The position numbers and the translations under genes are program-made. Below the pieces are notes generated by a model. It searched no databases. It was not told the DNA's origin and worked only from the letters and a program-made list of their open reading frames with translations. Of a stretch of DNA of 64,000 nucleotides, positions 19,793-29,400 are shown one piece after another (the first letter of the stretch is position 1; each line of letters opens with the position of its first letter). The stretch comes from Streptomyces sp. B3I8. Lineage in GTDB: Bacteria; Actinomycetota; Actinomycetes; Streptomycetales; Streptomycetaceae. The stretch spans positions 6,523,501-6,587,500 of the forward strand of contig NZ_JAUSYN010000002.1 in the NCBI RefSeq assembly GCF_030816915.1. The letters run 5' to 3'.

Positions 19793-21883
19793 ATGGCTGA
19801 TCGGGGAGTGAGCGCGCCGTCGCTCCCGGACGACTGGCCCGACCGCCCGGACCCGATCCTGGCGCTCAACCGCATGGGCAGTTTCGACTGGGACCTGGAC
19901 ACCGGTGTGACCCAGATGGACGCCCAGGCCCTCGAGCTGTTCGACCTGCGGGCCGGCGAGTTCGACGACCGTGTCGGCAGCCTGACCCCCCGGCTGCACG
20001 CCCCGGACATCCCCCGCCTGGAGGAGCTGGTCACCCGGGCGCTGGAGGAGGGCGGCGAGAACTACGGCGCCTACTTCCGCATCCGCCGCCGCGACGGCAG
20101 CCTGCGCTGGACCCACACCCAGGGCTACATCCGCCGCGACGCCACCGGCCGGGCCCGCCGGATCATCGGCATCGTCCGCGACGCCACCCAGGAGCTGCGC
20201 GACAGCCGGGCCCGCAGCGAACAGGCCGCCCGGGACATCGCCCGGCGCCGGCAGGCCGACGTCGCCCAGGCCACCATGGCGGCCCTCGCCCACGCGCGCA
20301 CCGTGCAGGACGTCATCGACGTGCTGCGGGAGACCGAGGGCCGGATGTGGATGGGCGCCGCCAGCCTCGTCATGGGGCTCGTCGAGGGCGGCCGGATCCG
20401 CCTGGTCGCCGAGGGGCCCACGGGCGACTTCCTGCCCGGCACCCAGATCACCGGGATCGACGAGCCGTACCCGATGAGCGACGCCGTCCGCACCCTCGTC
20501 CCGCAGTTCATCGAGTCGCCGGAGGAGTTCGGCGAACGTTATCCGATCCTGTGGCCGCACCTCGCCCATCTGCGCATCACCTCGGCCGCCTACCTGCCGC
20601 TGGTCGCGCAGGGCAGCCCGATCGGCGGCATCGGCCTGCTCTACGGCGACCGGCACGGCTTCACCGCCGAGGAACGCGACATCCTGGTGGCACTCACCAG
20701 CACCATCGCGCAGAGCCTGCAGCGCGCCATGCTCTACGAGCAGGAGAGCGACCTCGCCCAGGAACTCCAGCAGGCCATGCTGCCCCGCTCGCTGCCCCGG
20801 GTGCCCGACGCCGACGTGGCCGTGCGGTACCGCGCCGCCGTGCGGGGGAGCTCGCCCGGGCGGAACATCGGCGGCGACTGGTACGACCTGATCCCGCTGC
20901 CCGGCGGCCGGGTCGGCGCCGTCGTCGGCGACGTACAGGGGCACGACACCCAGGCCGCCGCCGTCATGGGCCAGCTCCGCATCGTGCTGCGCGCGTACGC
21001 GGCCGAGGGGCACCCCCCGGCCACCGTCGTGGCACGCGCCTCGGTCTTCCTGCACGAACTCGACACCCACCGCTTCGCGACCTGCCTGTACGCCGAGGCC
21101 GACCTGTCCACCGGCGTCGTGCAGTTCGTCCGCGCCGGGCACGTCGACCCGCTCGTCCGGGGCGCCGACGGGAGCTGCCGGCGCGTCCTCGTCGAAGGCG
21201 GGCTGCCGCTCGGGCTGTCCGCGCTGTTCGACAGCCTGGAGTACCCCGTGCAGACCATGGAACTGGACCCCGGGCAGATGCTGGTGCTGTGCACCGACGG
21301 CCTCGTCGAACTGCCGGGTCTCGACCTCGACGACGGCATGCGGGAACTCGCGGAACAGGTGGCAGCCGGTCCCGAGGACGTGGGCGACCTCGCCGACCTG
21401 CTCATCGCCGGCGCGGCCGACCGCGGCGGCGATGACGACGTCGCCCTGCTGCTCCTGCGCCGCAGGGAACAGCCCGGCAGCGCGGGCGGACGGCTCCAGC
21501 AGTACGTGGCGCCCGGCGACCCGGGGGCGCTGCGGGAGGCCCGGCACGTGGTCCGCGCGGCCGTCCGCGCGTGGGGCGCGCGGGACCGCGCCGACGAGAT
21601 CGAACTCGTCACCGACGAGCTGGTCACCAACGCGCTGATGCACACCGACGGCGCGGCGGTCGTCACCCTCCGTTCCCTGCCCGGCCCCGAGCGCCGACTG
21701 CGCACGGAGGTCGAGGACGCCTCCAGCGCGCTCCCGCGCCGCCGCGAGGCGGGCGCCTCCGGGGTCTCCGGGCGCGGCCTCCTCCTCGTCGACCAACTGG
21801 CGGACGCCTGGGGCGTGGAGGCGCGCGGCGGCGGCAAGGTGGTGTGGTGCGAGTTCGTGGTCCCGGAGGACGGGGCCGCCTGA
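19793..21883 (+). CDS. PAS-GAF-PP2C (SpoIIE)-HATPase signalling phosphatase
   Basis: A 696-residue cytoplasmic signalling protein. Domains: PAS (~25-125, MGSFDWDLDTGVTQMD), GAF (~160-320), SpoIIE-type PP2C serine phosphatase (~340-560, with IGGDWYDLIPLPGGRVGAVVGDVQGHD, LCTDGLVELPG and the metal-binding RGGDDDVALL), and a C-terminal RsbW-like HATPase (~575-690, ELVTDELVTNALMHT, GRGLLLVDQLADAWGV). Such proteins dephosphorylate anti-anti-sigma factors and may phosphorylate them, linking a sensed signal to a sigma factor; no partner is encoded nearby. ATG at 19793 follows AAGGTGG. Confidence 0.92.
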   Translation: MADRGVSAPSLPDDWPDRPDPILALNRMGSFDWDLDTGVTQMDAQALELFDLRAGEFDDRVGSLTPRLHAPDIPRLEELVTRALEEGGENYGAYFRIRRRDGSLRWTHTQGYIRRDATGRARRIIGIVRDATQELRDSRARSEQAARDIARRRQADVAQATMAALAHARTVQDVIDVLRETEGRMWMGAASLVMGLVEGGRIRLVAEGPTGDFLPGTQITGIDEPYPMSDAVRTLVPQFIESPEEFGERYPILWPHLAHLRITSAAYLPLVAQGSPIGGIGLLYGDRHGFTAEERDILVALTSTIAQSLQRAMLYEQESDLAQELQQAMLPRSLPRVPDADVAVRYRAAVRGSSPGRNIGGDWYDLIPLPGGRVGAVVGDVQGHDTQAAAVMGQLRIVLRAYAAEGHPPATVVARASVFLHELDTHRFATCLYAEADLSTGVVQFVRAGHVDPLVRGADGSCRRVLVEGGLPLGLSALFDSLEYPVQTMELDPGQMLVLCTDGLVELPGLDLDDGMRELAEQVAAGPEDVGDLADLLIAGAADRGGDDDVALLLLRRREQPGSAGGRLQQYVAPGDPGALREARHVVRAAVRAWGARDRADEIELVTDELVTNALMHTDGAAVVTLRSLPGPERRLRTEVEDASSALPRRREAGASGVSGRGLLLVDQLADAWGVEARGGGKVVWCEFVVPEDGAA

Positions 21884-21977
21884 GAGACCGCCTGAGCCGC
21901 CGCCTGAGAGGGGCGGCGGGCGCGGATCCGGATCGCCTCCCACGCGCTCCGCGGGGCGCCGTGGCAGGCTGGGTGGC

Positions 21978-22838
21978 ATGCCCGAACTGCCCGAGGTCGA
22001 AGCGCTGCGAGACTTCCTCACCGGCCATCTCGTCGGCCACGGGATGACCCGCGTGACTCCGCTCGCCGTCCACGCGCTGAAGACGTACGACCCGCCGCCC
22101 ACCGCCCTCCAGGGCCGTACCGTCACCGCCGTCCACCGCCACGGCAAGTTCCTCGACCTGGACGCGGACGGCGTCCACCTCGTCACCCACCTCGCCCGGG
22201 CCGGCTGGCTGCACTGGCACGACCGCCTCCCCGGCACCCCGCCCCGCCCCGGCAAGGGCCCGCTCGCCCTCCGCGTCGCACTGGACACGGGCGCCGGCTT
22301 CGACCTCACCGAGGCCGGCACGCAGAAACGGCTCGCCGTGTACGTCGTACGGGACCCGCGGGAGGTTCCCGGCATCGCCCGCCTCGGCCCCGACCCGCTC
22401 GCTCCCGACTTCGACGAGGAGCGGCTGGCCGGGCTGCTCGCGGGAGAGCGGCGCCGGCTCAAGGGCGCCCTGCGCGACCAGGGCCTGCTGGCCGGCGTGG
22501 GCAACGCCTACAGCGACGAGATCCTGCACGCCGCCCGGATGTCCCCGTTCAAGCCGACCGCCTCCCTGACCCCCGAGGAGGTGCACCGGCTGTACGAGGC
22601 GCTGCGCGGCACGCTCACCGAAGCGGTGGAACGCTCGCGCGGGGTGGCCGCCGGGCGGCTGAAGGCGGAGAAGAGGAGCGGGCTGCGTGTGCACGGCCGC
22701 ACCGGGGAGCCCTGCCCCGTGTGCGGCGACACCGTCCGCGAGGTGTCCTTCAGCGACTCCTCGCTGCAGTACTGCCCGACCTGCCAGACGGGCGGCAGGC
22801 CGCTGGCGGACCGCCGCATGTCCCGGCTGCTGAAGTGA
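21978..22838 (+). CDS. Fpg/Nei-family DNA glycosylase
   Basis: A 286-residue base-excision repair enzyme that removes oxidised bases and nicks the abasic site. The N-terminal MPELPEVE holds the catalytic Pro2 and Glu3; Lys57 lies in the loop HRHGKFLDL. The H2TH segment LLAGVGNAYSDEILHAARMSP and the C-terminal zinc finger (CPVCGDTVREVSFSD... YCPTCQTGGR) are intact. The sequence looks more like the actinobacterial Nei-like group than classical MutM, so damage preference is not assigned. It begins 94 bp after the PP2C gene. Confidence 0.93.
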   Translation: MPELPEVEALRDFLTGHLVGHGMTRVTPLAVHALKTYDPPPTALQGRTVTAVHRHGKFLDLDADGVHLVTHLARAGWLHWHDRLPGTPPRPGKGPLALRVALDTGAGFDLTEAGTQKRLAVYVVRDPREVPGIARLGPDPLAPDFDEERLAGLLAGERRRLKGALRDQGLLAGVGNAYSDEILHAARMSPFKPTASLTPEEVHRLYEALRGTLTEAVERSRGVAAGRLKAEKRSGLRVHGRTGEPCPVCGDTVREVSFSDSSLQYCPTCQTGGRPLADRRMSRLLK

Positions 22839-22893
22839 GCCTCGGACGCGCAGGCCCGGCGCGACCGCGCGGCCTCGGCGGGACCGCGCGGCC

Positions 22894-23544
22894 TCAGCGG
22901 GAGTCGAGGGTGAGCAGGCGCTTGCCGTCGTCCGTGCGGATCTCGTAGCGGTCGATCTGCGCGGTGCCCAGCGCGGTCCCGCCCTCCATGGTGAGGGCCT
23001 TGCCGTCGTCGGAGGACACCATCCAGCTCGTCACGGTCTCCTCGGAGCCGTCCCGGCCCAGCGCCACCAGCCGGCAACTGTGCGGGCCCGACGCGTCCTT
23101 GACGGTGATGCCGATGTCGCTGCCCCACTCCCGGTCCTGCGCGGTGACCCGCGCCCACACCCCGGTGCCGGTGTCCGACGCGGTCACCTGGTGCGAGGCC
23201 GCGCCGTCGTCCGCCAGCAGTGCCGCCGCCGGGCCGCCCACCGCCAGGACGACGGCCGCCGCGACCGCGGTCAGCCACCGCCTGCGGCCGGTGCGGTGCC
23301 GTCCGGCCACCTCGGTCAGCAGCCGTTCCAGCAGCCGGGGCCCGGGCGCCGCCGCCGGGTGCACGGAGCGTGGGGTGGCCTCCCGGTAGAGCATCAACTG
23401 CCGTGCGGCGGGCCGGAATTCGCTCACCTGCGCGGTGCAGCTCGCGCACCCCATGAGGTGGTCCTCGAAGCGGAATGCCTCCGCCTCGTCGAGCACGCCG
23501 AGCGCGTAGGCTCCGACGTCGCGATGGCGTTCCAGGGACCTCAT
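22894..23544 (-). CDS. zinc-finger anti-sigma factor, membrane-anchored
   Basis: 216 residues. The cytoplasmic N-terminus has the anti-sigma zinc-binding motif HLMGCASC (HxxxCxxC) with upstream His7, followed by one membrane helix (WLTAVAAAVVLAVGGPAAALLA, ~residues 89-110) and an extracellular domain ending TDDGKRLLTLDSR. RskA/ZAS-type proteins hold an ECF sigma factor inactive until a surface signal arrives. Unusually no sigma gene precedes it; the nearest ECF sigma on the same strand is at 25075-25614, beyond the NlpC/P60 gene and a terminator. Confidence 0.85.
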   Translation of the reverse strand: MRSLERHRDVGAYALGVLDEAEAFRFEDHLMGCASCTAQVSEFRPAARQLMLYREATPRSVHPAAAPGPRLLERLLTEVAGRHRTGRRRWLTAVAAAVVLAVGGPAAALLADDGAASHQVTASDTGTGVWARVTAQDREWGSDIGITVKDASGPHSCRLVALGRDGSEETVTSWMVSSDDGKALTMEGGTALGTAQIDRYEIRTDDGKRLLTLDSR

Positions 23545-23736
23545 ACCAAATCCTCATGACGGTGGAGCGGGTGGGGGTGTTGCTGTTGCCCACCGGTACG
23601 GACCTGACCGCCGAATCACTCAAGTCCCGGGGGAAACGGTCGAGACATTCGGAGCGGCCGGGCCCCCGGATTGGTCACCCGCGTCACTCACTCCTGTCAC
23701 TCGTCCCTGTCACGCACCCGCGTCTCCCGCGTCACC

Positions 23737-23788
23737 CGCGCCGGTACCGTCCGCGCGGGGCGGTCCCCGGACCGACGGTACCGGCGCG
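23737..23788 (-). terminator. strong terminator after the NlpC/P60 gene
   Basis: 15-bp perfect stem (23737-23751 with 23774-23788), 22-nt loop, six bases past the NlpC/P60 stop codon. It isolates the anti-sigma gene from its upstream neighbour. Confidence 0.8.
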
Positions 23789-23793
23789 CGCGG

Positions 23794-24963
23794 TCAGCAG
23801 GTGGCCACCCCCGGCAGCCACTCCGGGCCCTTGATGTAGATCACGGTCACCCAGGAACCGTCGGTCAGCTTCGCCCAGGCGTCGTTGGTGTAGCCCTCGG
23901 CCGTCACCTGCTGGGCGTGGGCCTGGCACACCACGTTGACGGTGGTCGGCTGCGCGAAGTAGTCCACCACGGCGGCGTTGACGTTCGGCTCGCTGTGCGT
24001 GCGCACCCCGGTGCCCCAGGTCTGGAACGCCGTGCTGCCGTCGGTCGGCGGCGGGGCGCTGCTGCCGGCACAGTCCGGGATGCCGGGCAGCGAGGCCGGG
24101 CCCTTGATGTAGATGTTCGTCAGCCAGGAACCGTCGGACAGCTTGGACCAGATGTCGTTGGTGTAACCCTCGGCCGTGACCGTCTCCGCGTGCTCCTGGC
24201 ACTGCACCGACACCTGCGTGGGCCCGGCGAAGGTGTCCACGACGGAGGAGCGGGTGCTCGGCGTCGAGTGGGTGCGTACCCCGGTGCCCCACGTCTCGAA
24301 GACCGAGCCGCCGTCCGCGGGCGGGGGAATGGGGGTACCCGAACCGTTGACCCGGATGGCGCCCGCGTAGTCGCCGCCGGTGCGCACGGAGGTGACCCGG
24401 ATGTGTGTGCCCGACTCATAGGCCTCGACCATCTGCCCGCCGCCCAGATACATGGCGACGTGGTGGATGTGGCCGCTGCCCCAGAACATCAGGTCGCCCG
24501 GCAGCAGCGGGGCGGTACCCTGCGCGGCGGAGAAGCGGGCGGTGGCCTGCGAACTGTTGAACTGGTCGTCGGCGGTGCCGTTGAGCAGGTCCCTGCCGGT
24601 CGCCCTCCAGTAGGCGTAGCGCGTCAGCCCCGAGCAGTCGAAGCCCTTGCGCTCGTTGTCGTGCAGGCTGTCGGGGTCGGACCCGTCGTAGTAGCCGTAC
24701 GTGGCACCGGGCGTCGCGCCGTGGCCGCCGCCCCAGCTGTACCAGACGCCGATCTGGGAACAGGCCGCGGCCACGGCTGCCTGCGCGGTGGCCGAGGCCC
24801 CCGGGGCGAGCACACCGCAGTCGGCGGCGGGAGCGGCGGCGTGTGCGGGAGCGGCGTGGGCGGTGGACGCGTGGGCCGGCACGGACACGAGGGCGGACAG
24901 TCCGAGGACCGAGGCCCCCAGGAGCGCGCCGGTGGTCCGGCGGCGTGTGCTGCTGACTTTCAC
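23794..24963 (-). CDS. secreted NlpC/P60 endopeptidase with two C-terminal repeats
   Basis: 389 residues. A signal peptide (TTGALLGASVLGLSALVSVPAHA) precedes an NlpC/P60 cysteine peptidase domain (~60-200) with Cys110 in FDCSGLTRY and His168 in HHVAMYLGGG; it should cut peptidoglycan stem peptides. The rest is two ~75-residue copies of an SH3-like module, each running ETWGTGVRTHS / QTWGTGVRTHS ... TAEGYTND ... IYIKGP ... C, likely wall-binding. GTG 24963 is preferred since GAGGAAG lies just upstream; GTG 24978 is an alternative. It follows the ECF sigma gene by 111 bp. Confidence 0.88.
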   Translation of the reverse strand: MKVSSTRRRTTGALLGASVLGLSALVSVPAHASTAHAAPAHAAAPAADCGVLAPGASATAQAAVAAACSQIGVWYSWGGGHGATPGATYGYYDGSDPDSLHDNERKGFDCSGLTRYAYWRATGRDLLNGTADDQFNSSQATARFSAAQGTAPLLPGDLMFWGSGHIHHVAMYLGGGQMVEAYESGTHIRVTSVRTGGDYAGAIRVNGSGTPIPPPADGGSVFETWGTGVRTHSTPSTRSSVVDTFAGPTQVSVQCQEHAETVTAEGYTNDIWSKLSDGSWLTNIYIKGPASLPGIPDCAGSSAPPPTDGSTAFQTWGTGVRTHSEPNVNAAVVDYFAQPTTVNVVCQAHAQQVTAEGYTNDAWAKLTDGSWVTVIYIKGPEWLPGVATC

Positions 24964-25074
24964 GGAACTCTTCCTCACGTGGTCGACGTCGGCTCGGACG
25001 TCGCCGGGATCGGTCCGGCGACGGAAAACAGGCAGGTGCGCCGCGCCCCACCCCCGTGGAGGCGCGGCGCGGCT

Positions 25075-25614
25075 CTACTGGCCGCCGAGGGCGGCGCGCA
25101 TCTTCGCCAGGCCGCGCATGCGGTTGCGCTGCACCGTGCCGCGGTGGGCGCCCAGCCGCTCGCCCGCCGTGTCGTGGCTGAGGCCTTCCAGATCCACCAG
25201 GATCACCGCGGCCGCCTCCTTCTCGGAGAGCGTGCGCAGCAGTGCGAGCGCGGTGGCGGAGGCCTCGTAGGAGCCGAGACCGCCGTCCCAGCCGGCCTCG
25301 GGCAGCCGGTCGGTGGTCCGTTCCCGGCGGGAGGAGTGTGCCCACGCGTCGCGCAGCAGATTGAGGGCGACCGCGCAGGTATAGGCGTACGGGTGCCGCT
25401 GCTGCGTCAGACCGTGGGCGCGGGCCCGCCGGGCGAGCCGCAGATACGTCTCCTGCAACAGGTCGTCGGCGTCGTGCGGATTGCCCGTCAACGCCACCAA
25501 CCGTCTGCGCAGGCGCGGCAGGTGCGCGGTGAAGGACGCGTCGAACTGCGTGGGGCTCATGGCCTCCTCGTGGGTGTGTCCCGGCGGCGGGCAGATGCCG
25601 TCGCTGTTTGTCAT
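25075..25614 (-). CDS. ECF RNA polymerase sigma factor
   Basis: 179 residues. Region 2 (SFTAHLPRLRRRLVALTG, NPHDADDLLQETYLRLARR) binds core polymerase and the -10 element; region 4 (TLSEKEAAAVILVDLEG, THE helix-turn-helix GLSHDTAGERLGAHRGTVQ) reads the -35. ATG 25614 is supported by AGGGGG; an internal ATG at 25560 has GAGGAGG but very close spacing. Lies between the VanX-like dipeptidase gene and the NlpC/P60 gene on one strand, suggesting control of wall genes. No directly adjacent anti-sigma gene. Confidence 0.88.
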   Translation of the reverse strand: MTNSDGICPPPGHTHEEAMSPTQFDASFTAHLPRLRRRLVALTGNPHDADDLLQETYLRLARRARAHGLTQQRHPYAYTCAVALNLLRDAWAHSSRRERTTDRLPEAGWDGGLGSYEASATALALLRTLSEKEAAAVILVDLEGLSHDTAGERLGAHRGTVQRNRMRGLAKMRAALGGQ

Positions 25615-25730
25615 TCTTTTCCCCCTAGGTCGTTCTGCCGTTCTCTCGCCGCGCCGTTCCCTCGTTCGGTCCTGCTGTCGGTTCGCTCGTTCTGCCGTCG
25701 GGTGCTGCGGTGTCTCCCCGGCCGCGGTGG

Positions 25731-26408
25731 TCAGCCGGTGGACGGGGACGGGGACCGAGACGGGCCGGCGGGGCCGTACCGGGCTGCGGGCGCCCGGGTC
25801 AGCAGGGCCCAGTAGCGGTCGCCGTACGACCAGTGCCACCACTCGGTCGGGTAGTTGACGAACCCGGCCGCGGACAGCGCCCGGCCCAGTACCGCCCGGT
25901 TCCCGCGGGCCTCGGCCGTGAGGCCCGCGGCCCGGGTGCGGCAGGCGCCCCCGCTCTCCTCCGGCGTGGCGTTGACCTCCGTGCCCAGCTCCAGCTCGCG
26001 GCCGTCCGCATCGCACAGCGTCAGGTCGACCGCCCCGCCGCTGACATGCGGTGCCACCTCGGGCGGGGAGATGTACGCGCTCGCCAGTTCACGGATCCGG
26101 TCGGGCGGCGCCTGCGGATGCGCGCGGCGCAGCGTCGCCGCGTACTGCTCGAAGTAGCGTCGCTGCAGGTCCGGCGGTCGGTAACCCTCCACCACCAGGA
26201 ACCGCACGCCGGCCGGCAGCAGGCGCTGCGCCCGCCGCAGCCGCTCCAGCGCGCCCGCCCTGAGCCGGGCGTAGTCGCCGTCGTCGTCGGCCTGACGGTG
26301 GTCCAGCCGCAGCCGGCCGCCGTCGCGCAGGTCGACCAGCGGCTCGCCGCACTCGGCCACGGCCGTCGCGGCGACCCGGGGGTCGGAGAGCGTGATGATG
26401 TCTGCCAC
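25731..26408 (-). CDS. VanX-like D-alanyl-D-alanine dipeptidase (peptidase M15D)
   Basis: 225 residues. The VanX signature is present: the SxHxxGxAxD-type motif with His121 and Asp128 (HVSGGAVD) and ExxH with Glu189 and His192 (EWWH) form the zinc and catalytic site; GYRPPDLQ carries the transition-state Arg. It hydrolyses D-Ala-D-Ala, either in glycopeptide resistance or in cell-wall recycling; no vanH/vanA genes accompany it, favouring a housekeeping role. No signal peptide, so cytoplasmic. GTG 26408 is the only reasonable in-frame start and has no SD, so a leaderless mRNA is possible. Confidence 0.85.
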   Translation of the reverse strand: MADIITLSDPRVAATAVAECGEPLVDLRDGGRLRLDHRQADDDGDYARLRAGALERLRRAQRLLPAGVRFLVVEGYRPPDLQRRYFEQYAATLRRAHPQAPPDRIRELASAYISPPEVAPHVSGGAVDLTLCDADGRELELGTEVNATPEESGGACRTRAAGLTAEARGNRAVLGRALSAAGFVNYPTEWWHWSYGDRYWALLTRAPAARYGPAGPSRSPSPSTG

Positions 26409-26476
26409 GTACGACAGCGTCGCCGCATCCGATGCAAATTCTCTGCAGATGCTCTGTGGGGCGCCTGTACGGAAGC

Positions 26477-29400
26477 CTACGCCCGCTCCCCCGCCTCCCG
26501 GCAGCCCAGTTCGCGGAAGACGGCGAGCGCCTCGGCCCGGGCCGCCCGTGCCTCCTCCGCCCTGCCGTCCGCCGCCCACACCCCGGCCAAGTCCCAGGCC
26601 GTGCGCGCCCGCCAGACCGGGAGGCGCAGCGCCTCCCAGTCCGCCAGGGCGCGCTCCAGCGGCTCGCGGGCGGCGTCGGTGTCGCCCGTCGCGAGGTGGC
26701 ACTCGCCGAGGGTGCGCAGGACGAGGGCCACGCCGAAGCGGTCCTGGCGCTCGCGGGCCACCGCGAGACAGCGGTCCAGGCGTTCGCGGGCCCGGTCGGC
26801 CCGGTTCGTGCGCAGCTCCACCTTGGCCAGTGCCTGCTCCGTGTACATCACGCCGAAGGCGTCCGCCAGCCCGGTGAAGATGTCCAGCGCCTCCAGGAGC
26901 AGCCGCTCGGCCTCCGCCGGGGTGCCCTCCGCGCGGTGGCACAGCGCCAGCGCCCGCAGGGTGAGCGCCTCGCCGTGCGGATCGGCCCCGGCCCGGTACA
27001 GCTCCAGGGCGCGGGAGAGGGCGTCCCGGGCCTCCCCGCCCCGCCCCTGCTCGCGGTGCACGTAGCCGAAGCCGTACAGCATGCGGGCCCGGCCGCCGAG
27101 GTCGCCGGTCCGCCCGTACCGCTCCAGGGCCTTCCCGAGCAGTTCGAGGGCCTCGGGGTAACCGGCCTGCTCCCGCCGGACCGTGGCCATGCCGTCGAGC
27201 GCCACCGCCTCGCCGCGCGGCACGTCGCCGTGCTCCCCGAACCGTCGCAGGGCCCGCTCGAAGCAGGCGTACGACTCCTCGAACCTGTCCTGCTCGTAGG
27301 CGAGCCGGCCGAGCCCGGTGAGCAGCCAGGCCTCGCCCTCGACGTCGCCACCGCGGCGCACCGCCGCCATGGCGGCCCGGTGCGAGCTGGACCAGGCGTC
27401 GAACCGGTTGTACAGCGCGGCCGAACTGGCGATCAGCGCCCCGGCGAGATCGCGCGCGGCCCGGGCCGCTCCGTGGTCGGCGCAGTACTCCACCGCCGCC
27501 AGCAGCCCCGCCTGTTCGGCGGCGAACCAGGCAGCGGGCCGGGCCAGCAGTTCCTCCTCGGTGCGCGCGTCGAGCCCGCGCACGGTCTCCGGTTCCGGGA
27601 AATACCTGGTCACGCCGCCGGGACCACGGGCGGCGGCCTGCTTGGCGAGCCCCAGCCAACAAGCCACCAGCCGCCGCACCGCCGCCTCGCGCTCGGGCGG
27701 CGCCTCCTCGGCCAGACAGCGTTCGCGGGCGTGCTCACGGGCCAGGTCATGGATGCGGTACCGGCTGCGGCCGGTGCCGTCCACGCCGACGACGTCGATG
27801 AAGTGGCAGTCGACCAGCCGCTCCACCGCCTCCTCCGCCTCCTCGACCCCGATGCCGAGGAGCGGGGCGGCGATCCAGCCGGCGAAGTCGGGCAGGTCCA
27901 GCAGTGCCAGCCGGCGCAGTGCCGCGCGCTCGTGCGGGTCGAGGTCGGCGTAGCCCAGTTCGAGGCTGACGCGCAGTTCGAGGTCACCGGCGCGCAGCTC
28001 GTTCAGCCGGCGCCGCTCGTCGCGCAGCCGCTCCGCGAGCCGGCCCGGTCCCCAGTGCGGCCGCGCGGCGAGGCGCGCTCCGGCGATGCGCACCGCCAGC
28101 GGCAGCCGTCCGCACAGTGCGACGATCTCGGCGGCCCCCTCCGGTTCGGCAGCGGTACGGCTCCGGCCGGCCACCTTCGCGAGCAGCTCCAGCGCCTCCG
28201 CCTCGTCGGGCACGGTCAGGTCGAGATGGGCCGCGCCCTCCAGCGCGACCAGCCGGCGCCGGCTGGTGACGAGCGCGGCCGAACCGCCGCCTGGCGGCAG
28301 CAACGGCCGTACGTGCGCCTCACCGGCGGCGTTGTCGAGGATCAGCAGGGTGCGCCGGTGCCCGATGTGCGTGCGGTACAGCCCGGTCAGTTCCTCCACC
28401 GAGGTGGGCAGGGTCTCCGGCGCGGCACCCATGGCGCGCAGCAGCCGGGCGAGCGCGTCGGCGGGCCGCACCGGGGTGGCGTCGGCGGCCCGCAGGTCCA
28501 CGAAGAGCAGGCCGTCCGGGAAGAGGTCGGCGGTGCGGTGGCCGACGTGCACGGCGAGGGCGGTCTTGCCGCTGCCGGAGCGGCCTGAGACGACCCCGAC
28601 CGGCGGGGCGGTGCGGCCGGGGTCGGCCACCTTCCCCAGCAGCGACTCGGCCCACTCGATCCCCGCGGCGCGGCCCACGAAGTCGGCGATGTCGGGCGGG
28701 AGATGGGAGGGAACGGGCTCCGCGGCCGGTCGCCGCGCCGTGTCCGACTCCGCGGCCGGTCGCCGCGCCGTGCCCGGCCCCGTGGCCGGTCGTCGTGCAT
28801 TGTCCGGACCCTCGTGGCCCGGGCGGTGCCCCGCCTCCCCGTTAGCGACGGCCGGTGTGCGCGCGGTGGCGGCCCGCGGATCCGGGCCGAGCAGCGCGGG
28901 GTCGTTGGTCAGCACCGCCCGGTGCAGCGCCCGCAGTTCCGGACCGGGGTCGACGCCCAGTTCCTCCCGGAGGACCTCCCGCGCCTCCTGGTAGGTCAGC
29001 AGGGCGTCGGAGACCCGGCCGGTGCGGAACAGGGCGGTCATCAGCTGGCCGCGCGGCCGCTCCCTGAGCGGATGGTCCGCGACATGCGTGAGCAGGGGCG
29101 CGATCGTGCGGTCCGCGTGGCCGAGCGCCAGCCGCAGGCCGAAGAAGTCCTCCTGGGCCGCCAGCCGCAGTTCGGTCAGCCGGGCCGCCTCGATACGGGC
29201 GAACGACTGGCCGAGCCCCTCCAGCGCCTCCCGGCCCCGCCACAGCCCCAGCGCCTCGGACAGCAGCTCCGCCGCCTCCCGCGGACGGCCCCGGTCCCCG
29301 GCCGCCCGCCCCGAGGCGAGCAGGTCCTCGAAGCGCCGGGCGTCGATCCGGGAGGGGTCGAGCGCGGCCAGGTACCCCGGCGGCCGGGTCCGGATCACCT

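Noticed and set aside
18029..22504. 1491-residue minus-strand frame
   Set aside because: It spans parts of three genes in the wrong frame; the real genes there (lipase maturation factor, PP2C, Fpg/Nei) have intact family motifs.
25731..26408. Vancomycin resistance cluster
   Set aside because: The VanX-like gene stands without vanH, vanA or vanRS homologues, so a housekeeping dipeptidase is more likely.
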